A DNA stretch of 46,064 nucleotides from Spirosoma profusum (GTDB lineage: Bacteria > Bacteroidota > Bacteroidia > Cytophagales > Spirosomataceae). The position numbers and the translations under genes were made by a program. Below the pieces are notes generated by a model that searched no databases, was not told the DNA's origin, and worked only from the letters and a program-made list of their open reading frames with translations. The stretch covers positions 1 to 46,064 of the forward strand of contig NZ_JACWZY010000044.1 of assembly GCF_014699005.1 (NCBI RefSeq), given 5' to 3'. Numbering within the stretch: position 1 is the stretch's first letter; the number at the start of each line of letters is the position of its first letter. This document shows, in pieces, positions 27,858 to 36,700 of this stretch.

Positions 27858-28339
27858 ACGTTTGCGTTTATTGAGCCTAACTGGACGTCAATGCTATCCG
27901 TTTTACTAGTCGACAGGATAATTAGGGAAAGGGGAATTCTACTGTCAGGCAATAAAAAAATCAGGCCGCCCGATAAGTCTAAAGTGGACGTACTGGCTGT
28001 TACCACTCCTCATCGTAGCTGTAAACTAGTGAACAAGTAAAGTGAAGATGCAGAAAGCAATACTTGGGTTACGTACGGGTTGACTTAATTAGCAACAAGC
28101 GTTCTAGCTAATGAAAACACTTTTCGATCAATGGCCATATTGCAAGTTGAGTTTGGCTTATTAAATGCCCCATTTAAGGTACAGGGTATATGAACTTTTC
28201 TTCGTCTCAGGCAGGAGGGTATTCTGTGATTAGACTTTTTACATTTCTAGACAAATATTACTTAGCTTCATGTCCAGTAAAAGGTAGCAAATTCAATATG
28301 GACTGTATTCTTAAAAATAATCCATTTAATAGCCTGCTG
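27858..28339. other. Intergenic region without recognised genes
   Basis: About 480 bp between divergently neighbouring minus-strand genes. Short open frames exist (for example 28190-28378 on the plus strand) but lack domain-like composition and overlap the end of the next gene. I see no RNA gene; the A-run at 27951-27960 is not part of a clear hairpin. Confidence 0.5.
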
Positions 28340-28801
28340 TTAAGGTGTACTAATAACGGTATTATGGTCTTGAGCTAAAAGCCATTTCCCTTTCCGTTTA
28401 ACGAATACATAGGTTTTTATTTGTCGCTCATTCTTATGCTTAACCCCATCAGGGGTAATATAGTCATCCATTTGATGGACAACATCTCCGATAGAAACAT
28501 CCGGTGTAAGAAAACGAATGGCCATACTTTCTATCTTCATCGTAACGCCTTTCAAAAATGTTTGATGAACTGAGCGCACTAAGTTTAGCACATTATCCCG
28601 CCCCTTGTCTATACCACCTCCCGGATTGATATGTCCCCAATCGGGAGTTGTGTAAGTAGGGGCGTGTTTAAAACTGCCATCGTTAAAATCCTGTTGAAAT
28701 AAGCGAATGACCGCTTCGACAGACGCCTTATCTTGGGCCGTTTGGCCTACACAAATCACGGATACAAAAGATGCCGTTAGGAGTAGGAAATAAGATCTCA
28801 T
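28340..28801 (-). CDS. Secreted SnoaL/DUF4440-like protein
   Basis: A 153-residue exported protein with a signal peptide (MRSYFLLLTASFVSVICVGQ). The mature part is a complete NTF2-like domain: DKASVEAVIRLFQQDFNDGS, WGHINPGGGIDKGRDNVLNL, a central strand set and GKWLLAQDHNTVI at the end. Such proteins are often annotated as SgcJ/EcaC-type or DUF4440. It is monocistronic and only distantly similar to the tandem pair at 2413-3970, lacking their C-terminal extension. Ligand unknown. Confidence 0.85.
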   Translation of the reverse strand: MRSYFLLLTASFVSVICVGQTAQDKASVEAVIRLFQQDFNDGSFKHAPTYTTPDWGHINPGGGIDKGRDNVLNLVRSVHQTFLKGVTMKIESMAIRFLTPDVSIGDVVHQMDDYITPDGVKHKNERQIKTYVFVKRKGKWLLAQDHNTVISTP

Positions 28802-28931
28802 GGTGAACGTTTTGCTGCGGGATGAGTGCGAATATGTTAGCCAAAGTACAAAACTTCGGGCTAAATACCGTTTTCAGTAATCGCCCAATTATGAAGCAGA
28901 TGCATGAATGCTACGTCGTCTCAAGTAGGAG

Positions 28932-29215
28932 GCTTTCCTGAGATCGTGCAACTATTGGCTACGTAACCATCTTAAGTTGGCAAGCGAATCATATAAAGCC
29001 GTGACCAGCACATTTTGCGGGCGCTTCAAAATTATCATTGATTTTCTGGTCAAGAACGACAAAAATGATCTTCCAGTAAAAAGGTACGTACTAGAATAGA
29101 CAGTAAACTTTACTGATACCATCAGCATTGGCAGTCTTTTTGCACTAAATCTATACTGAGAATGGTTCCACACTCAGTGGTGCAGAATTCCGGCTGGAAT
29201 TTCTACTGGATTTGA
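28932..29215 (+). pseudogene. Decayed C-terminus of an unknown, possibly transposase, gene
   Basis: The plus strand encodes a coherent helical segment (SCNYWLRNHLKLASESYKAV, FKIIIDFLVKNDKNDLPVKR, YVLE), then an in-frame TAG at 29097-29099. The frame continues TVNFTDTISIGSLFALN, shifts near 29150, and ends LRMVPHSVVQNSGWNFYWI with a stop at 29213. A long, coherent frame with one stop and one shift argues for a dead gene rather than chance. The family is not certain; the pattern reminds me of IS-encoded proteins. No upstream part is present. The rest of 28802-29266 shows no other gene. Confidence 0.45.
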
Positions 29216-29266
29216 TAGGTATATATTGAGTTGGCGTTTGTACCATTGCGCCCAAATTTCCTTTTA

Positions 29267-32200
29267 ATGCGCTTATTCTGTTTCCTTTGGATGCTGCTTC
29301 CGCTGGCGTTGTTGGCGCAACCGTCTCATTGGACGGACAAAGGGTGGCAGGCGCTTACTATTTCCGACGGGCTTTCGCAGGGCATGATCTTCGATCTTAA
29401 GCAGGATCAGAAGGGGTTTATCTGGGTAGCCACCAAAGATGGATTGAATCGATACGATGGTCATAATGTCAAAGTCTTCTCCTATGATCCCTACAACCAA
29501 TTTAGTATTTCCGATAATGCCTGCTCCTCGTTACTCATCGACCGGAAGGGAAGGCTTTGGGTGGGGACGTTCAACAAAGGACTGAACCTGTACGATGACA
29601 AAACGCAGCGATTCTACCATATCGCTATCAGTAGCCAGGCGTCTGCCAATGCCAATAACGTTGAAATTCAGGTATTGACCGAAGATCCCGAAGGGAATAT
29701 CTGGGTAGGAACCAATGTAGGTAAATCCTTCAAGATTGAATTACCGGCATCACTTCAGCAGGGTTTTCCAGAAGAGGCCAACTTCACGAGTCAGGTTCGG
29801 ATTCAGTCGTTTAGGTTGGGTATCGATCGGGCGAAACAGGATCATTTGCCTTTCAGTTTCAACGCCAATGGGCAGGCGCTAACAGGGTCGAGTCATGGCC
29901 TCTATTCGTTTAACTGGCGTAAACCCAGCTCGTTCGCAAAACGAAATCTGTTTTCTTTGGAGGCTATTGTTTTGTATGATCTCTACGAAGATCCGCAACA
30001 GGATTTTCTCCTTGTAAGCACCCACAATCACATCAAAGCATGGCATCAAGGGGCCGTTAAGGCAATTGACGTACCCGGAACAACGACTAAAGGAGCCCAG
30101 ATCGAACGTATCGACAAAAACACCCTGGCCATTTGGACGGTCAGCTATCTGTGGCTACTGTCGGCCAACGAATTATTCTCCAGAGACAGCCTACGTGTTC
30201 AGGATGCATTTGTTACGTTCCCCCCCGATTTATACGCCGTTACGTCCATCCTCAGGGATAAGACAGGTAACATCTGGGCGGGCACTAGTGGCTATGGACT
30301 TCGTAAGTTTAATCCTCAGGTCAAGCAGTTTCACGCCTACTTGCCTAAAATAAGTCTTTCTCAGCTCTACGTTGATAAACAGGGACGTAGCTACGTCCGC
30401 CATCAATATGCGTATAGCCTACTGAACCGGGAAACGAATCGGCTTGTCCCGTTTCTGGACGAAAACCTTCCGGAGGCTGACCGGCGACAGCGCTTTTTTA
30501 TACAGGATCGGCAGGGATTCTTCTGGGTTTCGAATACCAATTTCCAGACGCACGAACAGTTTCTGCTCAAATTTTCCAGTAACTGGCAATTGCTTAAGAA
30601 ATATCCCATGCCTGTTGGGACAGAGTTTGGCTTTTGGGGAAATCAGACACTAGAAGATTCTTCCGGGTATCTGTGGCTTGGGGCTATGATGGGGAAACTA
30701 GTTCGATTTGACCCAAAATCCGAATCGTTTACCGTTTTCAGTTATCAGGCGTCACCCGAAACGGAAACCTATGCACTTGTGCAGGAATCCGATAGCTCTT
30801 TCTGGATTGGTACGCAGCAAGGCCTGATTAAAGCCAGCCATCTGGCGACTAAACCAACCTTCACGTACTATAAAAACTCGGCAACCAACCGGCAGAGTTT
30901 GAGCAACGATTTCGTGCTTTGTCTGGCCAATGACCCCAACGAACCCGATCGCTATTTGTGGATAGGGACAAAAGGGGGCGGGTTAGATCGGCTGGATAAG
31001 CAAACCGGACATTTCGAGCATTTCACCGAAGTTCAGGGGCTGCCTAACAAAGTGGTTTATGGTATTCTGAGCGATCCGTTTCATCATCTCTGGTTAAGTA
31101 CCAATCGGGGTTTATCGCAGTTTAATCCGCAGACGAAGCAGTTTCGCAATTATACGCGAGCCGACGGGCTTCAGGACGATGAGTTCAATACAAGTTCCTT
31201 TTTCAAAGCCGCTTCGGGCGAATTGTTGTTTGGTGGAGTCAATGGGCTGAGTACTTTTCAGCCGTCAAAATTCTCCGGGATGGGTAAAAAACCACCCTTG
31301 GTGAATATTATCGGGGTAAAAGTCAACAATAAACCGGTAGAGGTCAGGGATGCCGCTCAGCTACTGACGCAAGGAATTGAATATACCCGGCAACTCGACC
31401 TGGCGCATGACCAGAATCTGCTTACGTTCGAGTTTAGCGCGATGGATTACACCAATTCAGCCAACAACCGATACCGCTATCGACTGGCGGGTATTGACCG
31501 CGAGTGGGTGGAAGCGGGCACTAATCGGTTTGCCAATTACGCGCAATTACCCGATGGAAGTTATACGCTTCAGGTGATGGGTTCTGCGGATGGCGAAAAC
31601 TGGAGCAAACCTGTCGAATTACAGATTCGGGTGCATCCGCCCGTTTACCGAACCTGGTGGGCCTATCTGTTCTACACCTTGGTTCTGCTGGCAGTCGGAT
31701 GGCAGCTGTACCGATTCCAGACGCAGCGGTTGTTGCTGGAACAACAGGTTGATTTTGAACAGAAAGAAGCCAGTCGATTAGTCGAGTTAGATGCCCTGAA
31801 AACTCAGTTTTTCACCAATATCTCGCACGAATTCAGAACACCACTCACCTTGATTCTAGGACCACTGAATGATTTGAGAAAACGGTTTCGGACGGAAAAG
31901 CAAGTAACGCTGACAGAACCGACGGTGGTGCTTATGGAGCAAAATAGCAATCGACTCCTGAGCCTGATAAACCAGCTACTTGATCTAAGTAAACTCGAAG
32001 CAGGCCAGCTCAAGGCAGAGCCTCAGCCGGGCGACATTGCCGGATTCTTCCGAACGCTGGCCAGTTCGTTTATTTCTTTGGCAGAAAGTCGGGGTGTTAC
32101 GTTCCATTTCTCTCAGAACCAGGATGTTGTTTTAGCCAGCTTTGATCATGACAAGTGCGAAAAAATCGTAACGAATCTGCTCTCGAATGCCTTTAAGTTT

Positions 32201-33412
32201 ACTCCTGAAGGCCAGCAGGTCCGCATGCAGGTTCATTATCCCGAATCAGATGGTGCTACGTTGCAATTGACGGTTGCTGATACCGGAATCGGAATTGCCC
32301 CCAAAGACCTGTCCCATATCTTCGAGCGCTTTTATCAGCGGTCTGCTGACGTAGTGAATAGCCAATCAAAACGATATTTTGAAGGAACAGGCATCGGTCT
32401 GGCATTGGTATATGAACTGACTCAGGTGTTAAATGGGAAGATTGAAGTCGTTAGCACCGAAGATATTGGAACAACCTTTACTGTTACGTTGCCATTGGTC
32501 AACATTGATACGTTTACTGCTGCTACGTCGTGGTCTGCGAAGGAGATGAACGTAGCAGTTCTCAGTCAGCCTATCGTGCAGTCCTCAACAATTGAGTTAT
32601 CCGAAAACAGCGCCGACAATATTCTGCTGATCATCGACGACAATGCCGACATCCGGGCTTACGTACGTAGCATTTTTGAAACGGATTACCAGATTCTTGA
32701 AGCCGTCGACGGGCTGGATGGGCTGGAAAAGGCGACTGCTACGTTACCCGACCTGATCATTTGTGATCTGATGATGCCCCGTCTGGATGGATTTGGGTTT
32801 TGTCGCAAACTCAAAACGCAGGAAGCAACCAGCCATATTCCCGTAGTGATGCTCACGGCTAAAGCTACGGTTGAAGATCGGATTGAAGGGTTCGAACTGG
32901 GCGCTGACGACTACCTGACCAAGCCCTTCAACCGAGACGAAATTCAGGCGCGGGTACGTAACCTGATTCTACAACGGCAACGTTTGTATAAACACTTTGC
33001 TACCCAAAATCCTGCTCCAGTAACTGCTCTTTCTACCCCTGAGCCTACCACTTCAGAACTTCCCCTGCCCGAGCAAAAGTTTCTTAACCAACTACGGGCA
33101 GTGGTCATGGAGCACATCGATCAGGCTGATTTTACGGTCGAAGCGCTGGCCGAAGCCGTCAATATGAACCGGGTTCAGCTCTATCGTAAACTGAAAGCCA
33201 TTATCAACTCGACGGCAACTGATTTTATACGGGACATCCGACTGGAGCAGGCAGCCGTCCAACTTCAGTCAGGAACCGAAACGGTAAGCCAGATTGCCTA
33301 CAGTGTTGGGTTTGATAGCTTATCATATTTTTCTAAAGTGTTTCAGGAACGCTATCAAGTTCCTCCTTCGAAATATGGCCGAATGAATCCTGGTCAGGTT
33401 GCAGACAACTAA
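29267..33412 (+). CDS. Hybrid two-component sensor/AraC regulator (HTCS)
   Basis: A 1381-residue one-protein signalling system. The ATG at 29267 precedes a signal peptide (MRLFCFLWMLLPLALLAQ). A periplasmic two-bladed sensor of Reg_prop repeats follows (SDGLSQGMIFDLKQDQKGFI, GNIWVGTNVGKSF, RYLWIGTKGGGLDRL, HHLWLSTNRGLSQFN), then a Y_Y_Y domain (YRYRLAGIDREWVEAGTNRF), one transmembrane helix (TWWAYLFYTLVLLAVGWQLY), a HisKA domain with NISHEFRTPLTLILGPLNDL (His about 854), an ATPase domain (NLLSNAFKFTPEG, DTGIGIAPKD, GTGIGLALVYEL), a receiver (DLIICDLMMPRLDGFGF, Asp about 1167; LTKPF) and a C-terminal AraC-type double HTH (TVEALAEAVNMNRVQLYRKL, VSQIAYSVGFDSLSYFSKVF). All catalytic residues are intact. 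HTCS proteins normally sense oligosaccharides and control neighbouring polysaccharide loci; none adjoins it here. The downstream neighbour is the giant surface protein. Confidence 0.95.
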   Translation: MRLFCFLWMLLPLALLAQPSHWTDKGWQALTISDGLSQGMIFDLKQDQKGFIWVATKDGLNRYDGHNVKVFSYDPYNQFSISDNACSSLLIDRKGRLWVGTFNKGLNLYDDKTQRFYHIAISSQASANANNVEIQVLTEDPEGNIWVGTNVGKSFKIELPASLQQGFPEEANFTSQVRIQSFRLGIDRAKQDHLPFSFNANGQALTGSSHGLYSFNWRKPSSFAKRNLFSLEAIVLYDLYEDPQQDFLLVSTHNHIKAWHQGAVKAIDVPGTTTKGAQIERIDKNTLAIWTVSYLWLLSANELFSRDSLRVQDAFVTFPPDLYAVTSILRDKTGNIWAGTSGYGLRKFNPQVKQFHAYLPKISLSQLYVDKQGRSYVRHQYAYSLLNRETNRLVPFLDENLPEADRRQRFFIQDRQGFFWVSNTNFQTHEQFLLKFSSNWQLLKKYPMPVGTEFGFWGNQTLEDSSGYLWLGAMMGKLVRFDPKSESFTVFSYQASPETETYALVQESDSSFWIGTQQGLIKASHLATKPTFTYYKNSATNRQSLSNDFVLCLANDPNEPDRYLWIGTKGGGLDRLDKQTGHFEHFTEVQGLPNKVVYGILSDPFHHLWLSTNRGLSQFNPQTKQFRNYTRADGLQDDEFNTSSFFKAASGELLFGGVNGLSTFQPSKFSGMGKKPPLVNIIGVKVNNKPVEVRDAAQLLTQGIEYTRQLDLAHDQNLLTFEFSAMDYTNSANNRYRYRLAGIDREWVEAGTNRFANYAQLPDGSYTLQVMGSADGENWSKPVELQIRVHPPVYRTWWAYLFYTLVLLAVGWQLYRFQTQRLLLEQQVDFEQKEASRLVELDALKTQFFTNISHEFRTPLTLILGPLNDLRKRFRTEKQVTLTEPTVVLMEQNSNRLLSLINQLLDLSKLEAGQLKAEPQPGDIAGFFRTLASSFISLAESRGVTFHFSQNQDVVLASFDHDKCEKIVTNLLSNAFKFTPEGQQVRMQVHYPESDGATLQLTVADTGIGIAPKDLSHIFERFYQRSADVVNSQSKRYFEGTGIGLALVYELTQVLNGKIEVVSTEDIGTTFTVTLPLVNIDTFTAATSWSAKEMNVAVLSQPIVQSSTIELSENSADNILLIIDDNADIRAYVRSIFETDYQILEAVDGLDGLEKATATLPDLIICDLMMPRLDGFGFCRKLKTQEATSHIPVVMLTAKATVEDRIEGFELGADDYLTKPFNRDEIQARVRNLILQRQRLYKHFATQNPAPVTALSTPEPTTSELPLPEQKFLNQLRAVVMEHIDQADFTVEALAEAVNMNRVQLYRKLKAIINSTATDFIRDIRLEQAAVQLQSGTETVSQIAYSVGFDSLSYFSKVFQERYQVPPSKYGRMNPGQVADN

Positions 33413-33460
33413 CGTGAGTCATGGTTATCTGTCAAGGTAAGTATTTAATTAATAGATCAT

Positions 33461-33566
33461 TATCGAGTTTTTGTCATCCTGACGCAGGAAGGATCTTAGG
33501 GTTTCCTAAATAGAATGTCAGGAAACTTTAAGGCCCTTCCTGCGTCAGGATGACAAAAACTTGATA
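33461..33566. repeat. REP-like long inverted repeat
   Basis: A 32-bp inverted repeat (33461-33492 and 33535-33566) with one G-T position and a 27-bp perfect core (AGTTTTTGTCATCCTGACGC...). The arms are separated by 42 bp that contain a smaller inverted repeat (GTTTCCT...AGGAAAC). The core GTCATCCTGACGCAGGAAGG is of a type I know as a frequent intergenic repeat in Hymenobacter/Spirosoma-like genomes. It directly follows the HTCS gene and may also act as its terminator. Confidence 0.75.
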
Positions 33567-33682
33567 AGCATGATTCACTCTATTTACTCCCTTCTATAGA
33601 ATAGTTGTCATTTTGCAAAAACTGGTAATTTGAATAGCTAATTTGTTGTCGAAAACTCACAAATAAGCTCTTTTTGTTTCTC

Positions 33683-33723
33683 TGTAACGAGAGAGCTAAA
33701 GATTGTAACGAGCGAGTTAAAGA
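33683..33723 (+). promoter_or_regulatory. Two tandem 20-bp repeats, candidate operator
   Basis: TGTAACGAGAGAGCTAAAGA (33683-33702) is followed after one base by TGTAACGAGCGAGTTAAAGA (33704-33723). The copies match at 18 of 20 positions and are spaced 21 bp centre to centre, two helical turns. Direct repeats with that spacing are typical of AraC-type dimer sites. They lie about 80-115 bp upstream of the giant surface-protein gene, next to the AraC-output HTCS gene. Confidence 0.5.
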
Positions 33724-33738
33724 ATAATCAGGCGAATC

Positions 33739-33776
33739 GGGTATTTGCCAGGGCGATTTTACCCCGGTAAATACCC
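33739..33776 (+). promoter_or_regulatory. Leader hairpin before the giant surface-protein gene
   Basis: GGGTATTTGCC (33739-33749) can pair with GGTAAATACCC (33766-33776) with one G-T position. Outside it, ATCAGG and CCTGAT also match, so a longer cruciform or leader structure is possible. It ends 23 bp before the ATG and could affect translation. Confidence 0.45.
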
Positions 33777-33799
33777 TCTTATTTTTCCTGATTACTCGC

Positions 33800-36700
33800 A
33801 TGAAAAATTACTACGTACTTCGTCATTTTTTGCCATTGGGTCTGCCCTCGACTGGACTGATCCGCCAACTTGTTCTCCTCTTGTGTCTGCTGATAGGTTC
33901 CATTCGTTTCGGCTATGCTCAGAACTATGTGTGGGCCAAACGTATGGGGGGGGCAGAGTTTGCATCAGGCATTTCAGTAGCGGTGGATGGCTCGGGCAAT
34001 GCTTACACGACCGGCTCTTTTGCTGGTACGGTTGATTTTGACCCCGGTGCGGGGGTAGCCAACCTAACCTCGGCGGGCAATTTCGACATCTTTGTGAGTA
34101 AACTGGATGCCTCGGGTAACTTCGTATGGGCCAAGCAGATGGGCAGTACTGGTCCTGATCAGGGCAGCTCGATTAAGGTGGATGCATCGGGCAATGTTTA
34201 CACCACTGGTTCTTTTTCTGGTACAGTTGATTTTAATCCCGGTTCGGGAACAGCCAACCTGACTGCGGCAGACGTTAGTGACATCTTTGTAAGTAAACTC
34301 GATGCCTCGGGCAACTTCGTGTGGGCAAAAGCGATGGGCGGCTCCGGTAATGATGTCGGTAACTCGATTGCGGTGGATGGTTCGGGCAATGTTTACACGA
34401 CCGGCTCTTTTGCTGGTACGGCTGATTTTGACCCCGGTGCAGGTGTTTACTCTTTATCAACGGTGGGCAGTGCTGACATCTTCGTGAGTAAGCTCAATGC
34501 CTCAGGCAACTTCATATGGGCCAAAGCGATGGGCGGCTCCAATTATGATGTAAGCAACTCAGTTGCGGTAGATGGTTCAGGTAATGTCTACACCACTGGG
34601 TCCTTTGCTGGTACGGCTGATTTTGACCCTGGCTCAGGAGTAGTCAACCTGACCTCCCCAGGTACGTTTACGGATAACATCTTTGTGAGCAAGCTTGATG
34701 TTTCGGGCAACTTCGTATGGGCTAAACAAATGGGTGGTTCTACTCAGGATAAAGGTAGGTCGATTGCGGTGGATGGTTCGGGCAATATTTACACCACTGG
34801 CTCTTTTATAGGTACGGCTGATTTTGACCCCGGCTCAGGAGTAGTCAACCTCACTTCGGTAACGTCTGCGCCTGACATCTTTGTGAGTAAGCTCGATGCT
34901 TCAGGCAACTTCGTATGGGCTAAAGCGATGGGCGGCTCCTCCTTAGAAGTAGGTAACTCAATTGCGGTAGATGGGTCGGGCAATGTTTATACAACCGGTG
35001 GTTTTCAGGGCACGGTTGATTTTGATCCCGGATCAGGGGTAGTCAATCTGGTATCGGAAGGTCCGGCCATCTTTGTGAGTAAACTCGATGCTACAGGCAG
35101 CTTTGTATCGGCCAGACGTATGGGGGGAAGCACCAATGATGCTGCTCAGGGCTATTCAATCGCGATAGACGGATTGGGTACTATCTACACTACTGGTTAT
35201 TTTTCTGGTACGGTTGATTTTGACCCCGGTTCAGGAACCGCCAATCTGACCTCCACCGGTACTCAGGAAATATTTGTGAGTAAACTGAGCCAGGCACAAC
35301 CACCGCAACTCGTTACCTCGGCGAGTCCCAACCAGGTTTGTGTGGGTAATTCGGTAGCTCTGTCGGTCACCGCAACGGGTGGCACCAGCCCATACTCCTA
35401 CACGTGGGTAGCACCGACGGGCGCAACCCTTTCAGCCACGAATACTGCGTCGGTATCGGCCACGCTTACGCTTTCCGGGGTGAAAACCTTTACCGTAACG
35501 GTAGCTGGGGCAAATGGCGCATCGAGCACCCAGCCGGTCAACGTAACAGTCAATACGTTAAGCCCCGATTATCAACCGCTGGTCGATCTTTACACTAGTA
35601 CAGGAGGGGCAAACTGGACCAATCGCACCGGCTGGCTCAGTGGCTGCGATCCCTGCACTGGCAACGGCGGCAGTCCCTGGGCCGGTGTCGTCTGTAGCAA
35701 TGGTCGGGTGGTCCGGCTCAACATGGACAGTAATAACATGATTGGCAGCTTACCCGCCAGTATGAGTGCCTTAACCCAGCTAGTCAACCTCCAAGTACCG
35801 AATAATCAGTTGACGGGCGGTATTGATGCGCTCAGAAATCTGGCTAATCTGGTCGATATCAATCTGTATAACAATCATTTCTCGGGTCCGTTACCCTCCT
35901 TTACCGCCATGACCAGTCTGCAGATACTGGTAGCACACGGCGGCAATCAGTTCAGTGGGTCAATCCCGGCCAGCTTAGGAACGGCGGCCATGCAAACGAT
36001 CAATCTGGCGGACAACCAATTGAGTGGCTGTTTCCCCAGTAGTTTGAGTGTGGTTTGTGGCCGGTCAGTGGATTTTTCGGGTAATTCAGGTTTGCCAGGG
36101 GGTGGTAACTTTGCTACGTTCTGTCAGGTGCCAATGGCCAGTGCCAGCACCTCTACCCCAAACGTAACAGTGGGTCAGACGGTGAGCCTGAGTGCTACAG
36201 GAGGAACGTATTATAACTGGCGCGGCCCATCAAGTTATACAGCCAACGTAGCAAATCCCAGCTTTGTATCCAACAGTACGGCCCAGAGCGGAGTATATTC
36301 GGTAACGGTGAGCAACGGAAGCTGTACGGGTAATCCCACCGCCAGTGTGGGAATAACGGTCAATCCATGTCCTTTTACCACTTACAGCGTTACCAACACG
36401 GCCGATGCGGGAGCCGGGAGTTTGCGCCAAGCCATGCTCGATGTGATGGCCAGCACCTGTCCCGGTCCGTTCACCATTACGGCCAGCGTGAGCGGCACGA
36501 TTAACCTGGCCAGCGTACTGCCCGAAATTGTTGATGATGTAAGCTTCATCGGGCCGGGAGCCAGCAATCTCACCATCCGCCGAAGCTCAGGCGGTAACTA
36601 CCGCATTTTTACTATACCCAATACTAATACCGTCAGTTTTGATGGGCTCACCATTGCCGATGGTTTCGCCAGTTCGAACACTGGCGGGGGAATCCAAAAC

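Noticed and set aside
33930..35290. Tandem repeats as a variable-number locus rather than a protein domain
   Set aside because: The repeats keep frame and number seven, which fits a complete propeller; the differences between copies show they are not a young slippage array.
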